Part shown: in pieces, positions 56,660-64,000 of the stretch
Layout: each line of letters begins with the position of its first letter
Numbering within the stretch: the stretch's first letter is position 1
Assembly: GCF_029688845.1 (NCBI RefSeq)
Contig: NZ_JARUKW010000017.1
Coordinates: 1-64,000, forward strand
DNA from: Natronococcus sp. A-GB1
GTDB taxonomy: Archaea; Halobacteriota; Halobacteria; Halobacteriales; Natrialbaceae
Reading direction: 5' to 3'
DNA: 64,000 nt
Program-made: the position numbers and the translations under genes
Notes under the pieces: model-generated
The model's database searches: none
Told to the model about the DNA's origin: nothing
The model's input: the letters and a program-made list of their open reading frames with translations, nothing else

Positions 56660-57940
56660 ATGAAGGTCGGTATCGTCGGAGCTGGGATCTCGGGTCTCTC
56701 GCTCGTTCACGCGCTCGAGAAGCGAGACATCGACGTGACGGCGTTCGAGGCGCGCGAGGAGCCCGGCGGGGTCGTACGAAGCCGACACGTGGGTGACCAC
56801 GTCGTCGAGCTGGGGCCACAGCGGCTCCGGCTGACGCCGGGGCTCGAGTCGATGGTCGACGACCTCGGGCTCCGCGATCGGCTGGAGTTCGGCGACGACG
56901 ACCAGCCGATCTACGTCTACCACGACGGCGCGCTGAAGGTGGCGCCGCTGTCGGTCCGGGAGGTGCTGACGACCGACCTCCTCTCTCCTGCGGGAAAGCT
57001 CCGAATGCTCCTCGAGCCCCTGATGGGACCGCCACGGCCGGACGAGACCGTCGACGACTACCTGGTTCGAGCGTTCGGGACGCAGGCGGCACGTCGATAC
57101 CTCGGGCCGCTGTACAGCGGCCTCTACGGGACCGATCCTCGAGATATGCTCGTGGAGTACTCGCTCGGACGCGTCCTCGAGAAGGCCGGCATCGAGCGAA
57201 GCGTCCTCCTGTGGATCGCCAGGAAGCTGCTCGAGGATCGCGAGACGCCGCCGATGTGTACCTTCGAGGACGGGCTGGGAGAGCTGACGAACGGGCTGTA
57301 CGAGGCCCACGCCGACTCGATCCACCTCGAGACGCCCGTCGAGTCGATCCGCGAGCGGGCGAACGGGTACGAGCTCCACACCGCCGACGGGAGCGAGCGC
57401 GTCGACGAGATCGTCCTGACGGCGCCCGCCGAGATCTGCGCCGAGTTGCTCGCGCCGGTCGATTCCGAACTGGAGGCGACGCTGCGCCGGTTCAACTACA
57501 ACCCGATCGGGATGGTCTTTCTCGAGTCGACGTTCGACGGCACCGGGATCGGAACACTCGTCCCGCCGGGATCGGACGTCCGGATCAGCGGCCTGACCTG
57601 GAACTCGAGTTTCCTCGACCGGGACGGGCTCTTTACGTGCTACATCGACCCGCTGAGCTACCCGGCGCTCGCCGAGGCAGACGACGAGGAGCTGGGACGG
57701 GTCGGCGCCGCCGAGTTCGAGCGGATCACCGGTGCTCCGGCGACGCCGATCCACGTGCATCGCTGGGAGCCGGGGATGCCCGCGTACGACCGCTCGTGGA
57801 CGGCGACGGACGACCTCGAGCTTCCCGACGGAATCCATCTCTGTACGAACTTCGTCGACCGACCCGGGATCCCAGGACGTATTCGAACCGCCACGGCGAT
57901 CGCCGACGAACTCGCCGGCGAGGCGACACCCGCCAAATGA
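56660..57940 (+). CDS. hemG: Protoporphyrinogen/coproporphyrinogen oxidase-like flavoprotein
   Basis: 426 aa amine-oxidase-fold flavoprotein. GIVGAGISGLSLVHAL binds FAD, followed by an acidic residue after the second strand (FEAREEPGG) and LGPQRLRL with the family GPR/QxL signature. LYGTDPRDMLVEYSLGRV and a C-terminal GIPGRIRTATAIADE close the FAD site. HemG/HemY oxidises a porphyrinogen; haloarchaeal naming varies. It is 91 bases before hemH on the same strand. Confidence 0.85.
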   Translation: MKVGIVGAGISGLSLVHALEKRDIDVTAFEAREEPGGVVRSRHVGDHVVELGPQRLRLTPGLESMVDDLGLRDRLEFGDDDQPIYVYHDGALKVAPLSVREVLTTDLLSPAGKLRMLLEPLMGPPRPDETVDDYLVRAFGTQAARRYLGPLYSGLYGTDPRDMLVEYSLGRVLEKAGIERSVLLWIARKLLEDRETPPMCTFEDGLGELTNGLYEAHADSIHLETPVESIRERANGYELHTADGSERVDEIVLTAPAEICAELLAPVDSELEATLRRFNYNPIGMVFLESTFDGTGIGTLVPPGSDVRISGLTWNSSFLDRDGLFTCYIDPLSYPALAEADDEELGRVGAAEFERITGAPATPIHVHRWEPGMPAYDRSWTATDDLELPDGIHLCTNFVDRPGIPGRIRTATAIADELAGEATPAK

Positions 57941-58031
57941 GGGGGCGAGCCGGGCGTGATGGGTACCAGCGGGAACGGAGTCGGGTTCCGCCTTCGAAGT
58001 ACCTATACCGGCACCGTCCTAACGGCCGGCT

Positions 58032-59093
58032 ATGACAACCGGCGTCGTCCTGTTGAACTTCGGCGAACCGGCCGTACCGGACCGCGATACGGTACTCGAG
58101 TACCTCACCCGGATCTTCTTCGACAACGCCGATCTCGAGGAGGCCGACTCCGAGGAGGCCGCCTGGGAGCGCTCGCGGGAGCTGGCCGAGCGGCGGCTGC
58201 CGAGCCTGATGGAGGAGTACGAGGAGATCGGCGGCTCGCCGCTTCAGGAGCAGGCGGGCGCCCAGGCCGACGCCCTCGAGGACGCCCTGACCGAGCGCGG
58301 CCACGAGGTCGAGCTCTACCACGCGATGCAGTTCATGGAGCCGCTGATCACCGACCTCCCGGCAACGCTGGCCGACGACGGGATCGACTCGGTCGTCGCC
58401 GTCCCGATCTACCCACTGTGTGGCCCCTCGACGACGGTCTCGGCGATCGACTCACTCGAGACCGCGATCGAGGACCGCGAGGGGTACGAGCCGGAGTTTA
58501 CGGCGATCACCGGCTGGCACCGGGTGCCCGCCTACAACCGGCTCAGAGCCGAGGGGATCCGCGAGTTCGTCGACGAGGAGGGCGTCGACCTCCGGGGTCC
58601 CGACACCGCGTTCGTCTTCTCCGCACACGGAACGCCGAAGAAGTACCTCGCGGAAGGCAGTCGGTACGACCAGTACGTCGAGGAACACGCGTCGGCGATC
58701 GCCAGCATCCTCGGGATCGACGACTACGAGATCGGCTACCAGAACCACGCCAACCGCGGGATCGAGTGGACCGAGCCAGAGACCGAAGACGTCGTCGAGG
58801 GCCTGGAGGGCGAAGCCGAACGCGTCGTCGTCGAGCCGATGAGCTTCATGCACGAACAGTCCGAGACACTGGTCGAACTCGATATCGACCTGCGCGAGGA
58901 CGCTGCCGACGTCGGGCTCGAGCTTCACCGGGTTCCGGTTCCCCACGACGATCCGCGGTTCGCGACGCTGCTCGCCGACACCGTCGAGCCGTTCCTCTCG
59001 GGCTTCGAGCCGTCGTACTACCAACTCCGCCAGTGTGAGTGTCGGCCCGAGCCGGGCACGTACTGTTACAACGCCGGACTGCCACCGCATTGA
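58032..59093 (+). CDS. hemH: Ferrochelatase
   Basis: 353 aa. GVVLLNFGEPA at the start, GSPLQEQAG, HAMQFMEPL, FSAHGTPKKYL (the conserved His) and NHANRGIEWTEPETED with Glu/His ligands identify ferrochelatase. It inserts Fe2+ into the porphyrin. The last 20 residues hold three cysteines (QCECRPEPGTYCYNAGLP), close to the stop and possibly for an Fe-S cluster or a disulfide. The IS element lies directly after the stop codon. Confidence 0.92.
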   Translation: MTTGVVLLNFGEPAVPDRDTVLEYLTRIFFDNADLEEADSEEAAWERSRELAERRLPSLMEEYEEIGGSPLQEQAGAQADALEDALTERGHEVELYHAMQFMEPLITDLPATLADDGIDSVVAVPIYPLCGPSTTVSAIDSLETAIEDREGYEPEFTAITGWHRVPAYNRLRAEGIREFVDEEGVDLRGPDTAFVFSAHGTPKKYLAEGSRYDQYVEEHASAIASILGIDDYEIGYQNHANRGIEWTEPETEDVVEGLEGEAERVVVEPMSFMHEQSETLVELDIDLREDAADVGLELHRVPVPHDDPRFATLLADTVEPFLSGFEPSYYQLRQCECRPEPGTYCYNAGLPPH

Positions 59094-59280
59094 CCTCCTC
59101 CCACGACTTCAGTCGTGGGATTCCTCCGTCGGGATGTCGGATTATGCCGACTCCACGGAGGCAACTTTTCCCACCGTACGGCGGGTACTCCGGTCTGTGG
59201 GATCTTCTTTGGGACTTGCCCTCGCGGGAGAGTATGATCTCTCTGACCAGTCGTGGTCGTCCCACTCGAAGCACACGGGC
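59094..59280 (-). ncRNA. Putative omega/sot RNA at tnpB 3' end
   Basis: By family analogy, the tnpB 3' end and the right-end hairpin (59100-59119) are transcribed as the guide-bearing RNA, the guide being derived from sequence beyond the element end, here the hemH 3' part read in the opposite direction. Boundaries are inferred; no direct evidence of expression. Confidence 0.35.
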
Positions 59281-60494
59281 TGGGCCATCAGCCCGGCTTT
59301 CATACCAGTCTCGCGTTCGAGGAACAGTTGACTCGCCTTTAGATCGGCGTGTCCCTCAAACCCACAAACACAGCGGAACAAGTCGCCGTTCCGCTCCGTC
59401 TCTTCACGTTCGCCACACTCTGGACACTCTTGGGTCGTCCACGACTCGGATTCTTCGACAACCTCGATCCCATACTCTTCACAGACACAGTCGAGGCGGT
59501 CGATGAACCGACGGTACGCCCAGAAATTGTGCGTCTTTGCGTTTACCTCAGGCATCCAGTGCGTCTTCAACACATCTTTGATGTCGCCGATATACACGGT
59601 TGAAACGCCCTCGTCGTACAGGCGCTCGACGAGGTCGCGGACGAGTGCGTCTTGGGCGTGGTCACGACGCCCGTACATCGTATCGTACAAGTGGTCAATC
59701 CGCTCACTTGTTCGCCGCTGGTCGTCGATTTTCGCCTGCAACTCTGCGATTCGTTCGGTCGTTTCACGGAACCGTTCGAACGGATGGGAGCCGCAGTACA
59801 GGTATTGTGAACCGGTTGCCGTGGTGCAGGCGACGAGGTTGTTGGCACCGATGTCCAGAGCGGCTGTTTCATCAGCCAGTGGAGTTGCCCGTGCATCATC
59901 AGAAACAGTCACGGGCTGCGAAGCTCTGAAGGTGCTGTCGGTCTCGTCGTACCACAGGTCCAACCGGCCCTGTTTTTCGTACTCGGGCCAGTTCGGCTCG
60001 CCAGCGAGTTCCAGTCGGAGACGCCCAGTGTGATCGTACCGGTCTTTCAACTTGGACCCGACCAGTATTTCGAGCCGGGATCGCTCGCCCCATTCGACAG
60101 TGTACGACGTGTTGCGGATGACAGTGTGGAGTTTTCGACCATCATCTTTGTTGCCCCAGAACCCCGGTGGAGTGGGGTTATCCGTGATCGAGGTATCGGA
60201 GTCGTCGTGGTATTTCTTCTTGTTTTCGAAGAAGCCGCGCCACGCTTCGCTGTTTTTGCGGATCACTTGTTGGGCGGTGGACGCGCCGAGAATATCTTTG
60301 TATTTCCCTTCGAGACTGCCGGTGTCAGCGTCCCACACGTCTTCATTCTCGTATCCGTCTTCGTCTTCGTATCGGATGAGGCGTTCGTAGTTGGTTTCGT
60401 TCCAGAGTGCGGCAGACGCATCCAACAGGTCCCGTAGCAGTTGCTCTCCAGTAGGTGAGAGCGGGCGTACGGCGAACGTGTTGGTGCGCTTCAT
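59142..60494 (-). CDS. tnpB: TnpB RNA-guided nuclease-like protein
   Basis: 450 aa. RuvC-I Asp214 in AALDIGANNL; zinc finger Cys357/360 (QECPEC) and Cys375/377 (FRCVCG); RuvC-III Asp384 in GHADLKAS. The RuvC-II block, normally ending IxxEDL, reads VYIGDIKDV (residues 300-308): Gly303 stands where Glu is expected, Asp304 remains. Related haloarchaeal TnpBs may share this (recall). N-terminal 210 residues are the usual WED/REC-like part. It could be a weakened or inactive nuclease. Confidence 0.9.
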   Translation of the reverse strand: MKRTNTFAVRPLSPTGEQLLRDLLDASAALWNETNYERLIRYEDEDGYENEDVWDADTGSLEGKYKDILGASTAQQVIRKNSEAWRGFFENKKKYHDDSDTSITDNPTPPGFWGNKDDGRKLHTVIRNTSYTVEWGERSRLEILVGSKLKDRYDHTGRLRLELAGEPNWPEYEKQGRLDLWYDETDSTFRASQPVTVSDDARATPLADETAALDIGANNLVACTTATGSQYLYCGSHPFERFRETTERIAELQAKIDDQRRTSERIDHLYDTMYGRRDHAQDALVRDLVERLYDEGVSTVYIGDIKDVLKTHWMPEVNAKTHNFWAYRRFIDRLDCVCEEYGIEVVEESESWTTQECPECGEREETERNGDLFRCVCGFEGHADLKASQLFLERETGMKAGLMAQPVCFEWDDHDWSERSYSPARASPKEDPTDRSTRRTVGKVASVESA

Positions 60495-60516
60495 CGCTGT
60501 CTCCCTTTCACCCTAC

Positions 60517-60530
60517 AGATATAAATATCT
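60517..60530. promoter_or_regulatory. 14-bp palindrome between tnpB and the 45-aa gene
   Basis: AGATATAAATATCT is perfectly symmetric except for the two centre bases, and lies between the divergent starts at 60494 (minus) and 60550 (plus). It can act as a shared TATA/operator. Confidence 0.5.
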
Positions 60531-60549
60531 ATGTTTTATCTATTACGCT

Positions 60550-60687
60550 ATGACCAACAACATCCACATCGAGGTCGACGACGACGAGCAGTATGAGAAA
60601 ATGCAGCGGCTCAAGGACAAGCACGGACTGACGTGGAAGGGATTGCTGGTACAGGGTATGAAGCGGATCGAAGAAGATGATCTGTAG
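60550..60687 (+). CDS. 45-aa protein divergent to tnpB
   Basis: MTNNIHIEVDDDEQYEKMQ..., charged, one short strand then helices (RLKDKHGLTWKGLLVQGMKRIEEDDL), like a small ribbon-helix-helix domain. Small proteins of this kind accompany haloarchaeal TnpB elements as I recall, possibly controlling tnpB through the palindrome at 60517. Start fixed by the position just downstream of that site. Confidence 0.65.
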   Translation: MTNNIHIEVDDDEQYEKMQRLKDKHGLTWKGLLVQGMKRIEEDDL

Positions 60688-60762
60688 CGTGGGACATCCC
60701 GCAGGCGGATACCGTGGTTTGATTCAGCAGTGACGGATTCACCCCACGACTAAAGTCGTGGG

Positions 60763-61021
60763 ATCTCTCCTGCGTTCTCTGTAGGACTCGCTCGAGTACT
60801 GCTACCGAGTCCGAGAGTCGTCGGCTCCGAGGAGTCCGGGAGTCGTCGACTTCGAGGAGTCCGATTGGAACATGCGATCGAGCCCACAGTCGCTCGTTGC
60901 CCAAGCGGGCCAGGAGACGTGCAAGATCCCTCGCATCCGGGAGTAGTAGCATCCTTCTTTTGAATGGCAGTCGGCGAGTACAGGAGAACGCAGATCAACC
61001 ATGCCGTTGTAGCTCGACGAG
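60763..61021. other. Region between IS element and HAD gene with a short direct repeat
   Basis: AGTCGTCGGCTCCGAGGAGTCC at 60816-60837 recurs as AGTCGTCGACTTCGAGGAGTCC at 60841-60862 (two differences). The rest is unremarkable; the part 60890-60945 looks superficially like a tRNA D-arm (GCCCAAGCGGGCC) but no complete cloverleaf can be drawn. Confidence 0.4.
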
Positions 61022-61627
61022 ATGACCACGACGAGGGCGATACTCTTCGATCTGGACGGAACGCTGCTCGAGTGGCGTCGCGGCTATCGCGAAATTCTGA
61101 CCGAGACGTTCGAATCGGTAGTAAACGAACTGCGAGCGGAGTGGATCGAACAGTACAACGACGCCTTCTTCGAGTCGTTCGAGGCCCACGAGCCGAATCC
61201 GGTGAGGCGAGCGTTCGCCAGCGTCACCGGCTGTTCGAGGCCGGATCAACTCGCCGAAGAACTTCGTCGGCAGGAGTCTCAAGCCTGTTGCCCTCCGGAG
61301 GGCGCGTACCGCGACCTCGAGAGACTGTCGACGGACTACTCGCTTGGCGTGCTCACGAACGGCGTCCCCGAGTGGCAGCGGTACAAACTCCGCGAGCACG
61401 ACCTCGAGCGCTACTTCGACGCGGTCGTGGCGTCCTACGAAACAGGCGCGCACAAACCGAACCCGGCCCCGTATCGGACCGCCGAACGGCGTCTCTCGGC
61501 CGACTCCTACGCAATGATCGGAGATGACGAGACGGACGTCAGCGGCGCCGAAAACGTCGGGTGGATCGCACACCAATACGAGGGTGGTGGGTTCGGAGAC
61601 GTCCCAGCGGTCCTCAAGCTGGAGTGA
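61022..61627 (+). CDS. HAD-superfamily phosphatase
   Basis: 201 aa. Motif I FDLDGTLLEW with nucleophile Asp10 and acid Asp12, motif II LGVLTNG, motif III Lys in GAHKPNPAPY, motif IV IGDDETDVSGA: a complete haloacid-dehalogenase-like hydrolase, subfamily IA by its helical cap (residues 15-85). Substrate, probably a small phosphate ester, is unknown. Its promoter region follows the IS element. Confidence 0.9.
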   Translation: MTTTRAILFDLDGTLLEWRRGYREILTETFESVVNELRAEWIEQYNDAFFESFEAHEPNPVRRAFASVTGCSRPDQLAEELRRQESQACCPPEGAYRDLERLSTDYSLGVLTNGVPEWQRYKLREHDLERYFDAVVASYETGAHKPNPAPYRTAERRLSADSYAMIGDDETDVSGAENVGWIAHQYEGGGFGDVPAVLKLE

Positions 61628-61729
61628 TCGATCGAGGGTTTGCGGACGGACGACGGTTCGCTTGCCGATCCGTGAGTGTCGATCTCGAAGGTGGCTCCCG
61701 CAGGCACCCTGGATCCCGGATCGGTCGCT

Positions 61730-62743
61730 CTACACCTCGCGCGAGACCGATTTCGCCGCTTCGAAGAACGCCTCGACGTTCTCGACGGGGACGTTACGGT
61801 CGACGCCGTGGCCCAGGTTCAGAATGTGCCCCGCATCGCCCGCGGCCGCGATAACGTCTCGAGTCCGCTCCCGAACGGTGTCGGGATCGCCGTACAACAG
61901 GGCGGGATCGAGGTTCCCCTGGATCGCCACGTCGCCGAGTTCCTCGCGGGCCTCCTCGAGTTCGACCGTCCAGTCGAGGCTGACCACGTCCGCGCCGGTA
62001 TCCTCGAGCAGTTCGAGGTTACCGCTGACGTTGCGGACGAAGGCGATCGTGGGGACGTCGACCGCGTCGACGATCTCCTGGTGGAGCGGCAGGAGGAATC
62101 GTCGGTAGTCCGCGGGCGAGAGCAGGCCGCCGTAGGTGTCGAACAGCTGGATCGCGTCGGCGCCCGACTCGACCTGGAAGCGGACGTAGTCGACGATGAT
62201 GTCGGTAAACGCCCGGAGCAGGCGCTCGAACGCCTCCGGGTGCTCGGCGCGCAATCGGCGGACGTCCATGAACGACCGCGAGGGGGTTCCCTCGCAGACG
62301 TAGGCCGCGAGCGTGAACGGCCCTCCAGTAAAGCCCAGAACCGCGGCTTGCTCGCCGAGTTCGTCGCTCAGCCGCTCGAGCAGTTCGCCGACGTACCACA
62401 GTTCCTCCTCGACGTCGCCCCGCTCTCTGTGGGTGTCGTCCGGGGACTCGACGGGGTTCTCGACGACCGGGCCGACGCCGGACTCGAGATGATAGGAGAA
62501 ACCCAGGGGCTCGAGCACGGTGAGAATGTCCGAGTACATGACGATGCCGTCGGGCCGGAACCGCTCCCAGGGCTGGAGGGTGATCTCGGTCGCGATCTCG
62601 GGCGTCGAGATCGCCTCGAGAAACAAGTAGTCCTCGCGCAGTTCGCGATACTCCGGGAGGTATCGGCCCGCCTGTCGCATCATCCACACCGGCGGGCGTT
62701 CGGTCCGCTCGCCACGTGCCGCCCGGAGGAATAGCTCTTCCAT
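61730..62743 (-). CDS. hemE: Uroporphyrinogen decarboxylase
   Basis: 337 aa. RPPVWMMRQAGRYLPEYRELR is the UroD signature with the binding Arg residues, GFTGGPFTLAAYV is the second conserved block and the active-site Asp is in YSDILTVLEPLG. It removes four carboxyls from uroporphyrinogen III to give coproporphyrinogen III. It converges on the HAD gene; 70 bases separate it from the PiT gene upstream on the same strand. Confidence 0.96.
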   Translation of the reverse strand: MEELFLRAARGERTERPPVWMMRQAGRYLPEYRELREDYLFLEAISTPEIATEITLQPWERFRPDGIVMYSDILTVLEPLGFSYHLESGVGPVVENPVESPDDTHRERGDVEEELWYVGELLERLSDELGEQAAVLGFTGGPFTLAAYVCEGTPSRSFMDVRRLRAEHPEAFERLLRAFTDIIVDYVRFQVESGADAIQLFDTYGGLLSPADYRRFLLPLHQEIVDAVDVPTIAFVRNVSGNLELLEDTGADVVSLDWTVELEEAREELGDVAIQGNLDPALLYGDPDTVRERTRDVIAAAGDAGHILNLGHGVDRNVPVENVEAFFEAAKSVSREV

Positions 62744-62813
62744 GGCCGATGGTTGGCTGCTCGAGCGCCTAATAGTTGCGAAACCGGGCGATGGCTCCCC
62801 TTCGGGACGGGCC

Positions 62814-63980
62814 TCAGCGAGCCAGCAGGGTCATCGTCCCGTAGCCGAGGCCGAACGCGAGGACGAACGAGCCGATCCAGGCCAACACTGTGACGCCCAG
62901 CTTCCGGGGGCTAACGCCGGCACCCCCGCCAACGGCCAGCCCGGCGCCGATGACGGCGCTGACGATGATCTCGTTGAACGAGACGGGAACGCCGAGCAGG
63001 ACCGCCGTCTGGGCGATGAGAAAGGAGGGAACGAGCGTCGCGATCGATCGGCGCGGACCCAGCGAGGCGTACTCCCGGGAGACGGCCTTGATCATCCGCG
63101 GCGCGCCCGTCCAGGAGCCGACGAGGATTCCGACCCCGCCGCCGAGCAAGACGACGATAGGCGAGACCATCGAGACATCGTCGAGTAGCGGGAGCAGCGG
63201 GCCGACGGCGAGTCCGACCTGGCTCGCCCCGGCAGAGAACGCGACGAGCCCCCCGAGGACGAGCAGGAACCGTCGCAGCCCGCCCGCCTCGTCCCGGGTG
63301 ACGTCCCACCGAACGGCGAGCGCCGCGAGGACGCCGGCGCCGAGCGTGAGCGCGCCCGCGACGACGGGACCCTCGAGCGGCAGGGCGTCGACGCCCGTCG
63401 CGACGAGGGTTCCCCGCTCGAAGAACGCGAACTCGAGGTTGGCGACGACGGCCCCGACGAAGCCGGCGAGCACCGGGACGCTGTCGCGTTCGGCGACGTC
63501 GGAACGCGGGAGGACGCTGGCGATGGCGTAGGCGAGCCCGCCGCCGACGAAAGGGGTTAACAGCCACACGACGCCGATCTCGGCGTACTTCGCCCACGCG
63601 AGATCGCCGCCCAGCGCGATGCCGACGCCGATCACCGCACCGGTGACGGTAAACGCCGTCGCGATGGGGTAGCCGGTGTGGATCCCGATCGCCATCAGCC
63701 CCGCGCCGATCAGCAGGACGACGATGACGCTCGAGGCGGGCAGCGAGACGCCGTGGATCAGATCACGTCCGACGGCCTCGGAGACGCTCGCCCCCTGCGT
63801 GACGGCCCCGGCGAAGCCGAGGAGGCCGACGACGAAGGCGGCCCGCATCGTCCCGATCGCGTTGGCGCCGACCGCGGGCGCGAAGGGGGTCGCGCCGCTC
63901 GAGCCGGCACCGATAACCCAGGCCATGAATAGACTCGAGACCGCGGCGACGGCGAACAGCAGGATCGTCGTTGGATCCAT
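62814..63980 (-). CDS. pit: Inorganic phosphate transporter, PiT family
   Basis: 388 aa with about 10-11 helices in two related halves. The first half has GAGSSGATPFAPAVGANAIGTMRAAFVVGLLGFAGAV, the PiT signature GANDxANxxGTxVGS-like region in a diverged form, and the second FSAGASQVGLAVGPLLPLLDD and VSFNEIIVSAVIGAGLAVGG. Imports phosphate with H+ or Na+. Start set at MDPTTILLFAVAAVSS, the first helix. Confidence 0.88.
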   Translation of the reverse strand: MDPTTILLFAVAAVSSLFMAWVIGAGSSGATPFAPAVGANAIGTMRAAFVVGLLGFAGAVTQGASVSEAVGRDLIHGVSLPASSVIVVLLIGAGLMAIGIHTGYPIATAFTVTGAVIGVGIALGGDLAWAKYAEIGVVWLLTPFVGGGLAYAIASVLPRSDVAERDSVPVLAGFVGAVVANLEFAFFERGTLVATGVDALPLEGPVVAGALTLGAGVLAALAVRWDVTRDEAGGLRRFLLVLGGLVAFSAGASQVGLAVGPLLPLLDDVSMVSPIVVLLGGGVGILVGSWTGAPRMIKAVSREYASLGPRRSIATLVPSFLIAQTAVLLGVPVSFNEIIVSAVIGAGLAVGGGAGVSPRKLGVTVLAWIGSFVLAFGLGYGTMTLLAR

Positions 63981-64000
63981 CGTGTAGCTGGGAGCGTGAG

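Larger units (their letters stand above)
59094..60775 (-). mobile_element. IS200/IS605-type TnpB-only insertion element
   Basis: Bounded by near-identical hairpins CCCACGACTTCAGTCGTGGG at 59100-59119 and CCCACGACTAAAGTCGTGGG at 60743-60762, typical subterminal hairpins of this family. Contains tnpB (minus) and a divergent 45-aa gene but no Y1 tnpA, so transposition would need a transposase in trans. No target-site duplication expected. It separates hemH from the HAD and hemE genes. Outer ends are estimated to within about 10-20 bases. Confidence 0.75.

Noticed and set aside
60890-60950. tRNA-Leu/Ser-like start (GCCCAAGCGGGCC) before CTTCTTTT
   Set aside because: No acceptor stem, anticodon arm or TpsiC arm can be paired in a consistent cloverleaf.
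1-64000. CRISPR array or phage/provirus block
   Set aside because: No regularly spaced repeats, cas genes, integrase or phage structural genes were recognised.

Overview
The window is a high-GC segment of a haloarchaeal chromosome (class Halobacteria). The evidence is very acidic Asp/Glu-rich proteins, Tat signals on exported proteins, a PGF-CTERM-like sorting tail, F420 biosynthesis (cofD), korAB 2-oxoacid:ferredoxin oxidoreductase, and a TnpB-only IS200/IS605-type element. AT-rich promoter islands carry TATA-like boxes, sometimes close enough to the start codon to imply leaderless transcripts. No rRNA, tRNA or CRISPR array was recognised.

Layout. 0-9.4 kb is a surface-glycan and amino-sugar region: PQQ-type sugar dehydrogenase, GT2 with an epimerase stub upstream, DUF1616 membrane protein, galE-like epimerase, then glmU-glmS as a translationally coupled pair making UDP-GlcNAc precursors. 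It is followed by a DUF457-type membrane hydrolase broken by one TAG codon and a decayed second glmS fragment. 9.4-24 kb holds a PQQ-propeller surface protein with a sorting tail, a dus-like/cofD pair, methyltransferases, SDR, SnoaL, a broken cupin, an aldo/keto reductase, a DsrE protein, a GCS2-like ligase and ATP-dependent DNA ligase. 24-28 kb holds korAB and a double UspA protein. 28.6-32.4 kb is a striking repeat plus beta-helix protein whose frame is broken by an internal deletion. 32.5-45.4 kb holds methylmalonyl-CoA mutase, a second glycan set (processive GT2 with a 3' frameshift, sugar nucleotidyltransferase), NUDIX, aldo/keto reductase, a multi-PAS histidine kinase, methylmalonyl-CoA epimerase and a membrane metallophosphoesterase. 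45.4-56.5 kb holds an SNF transporter, a C69-like peptidase, YihY, a ParA/partner pair, GNAT, a TrmB-like regulator, OsmC, a P1B-4 metal ATPase, a SHOCT protein and thioredoxin. 56.6-64 kb is a late-heme cluster (hemG/Y, hemH, hemE) split by a TnpB element, plus a HAD phosphatase and a PiT phosphate transporter.

Two themes recur. First, gene decay is concentrated in cell-surface and glycan genes: a stub, a nonsense codon, frameshifts and an intra-repeat deletion. Second, there are small structured DNA elements: an 85-bp palindromic repeat in three copies, two of them flanking mce; an 86-bp hairpin element; paired GC hairpins; and two related degenerate segments near 13.6 and 17.5 kb. Single-base disruptions could be sequencing errors, and this is stated where relevant. 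All functional calls are from reading the sequence and recalling families; no database search was run.
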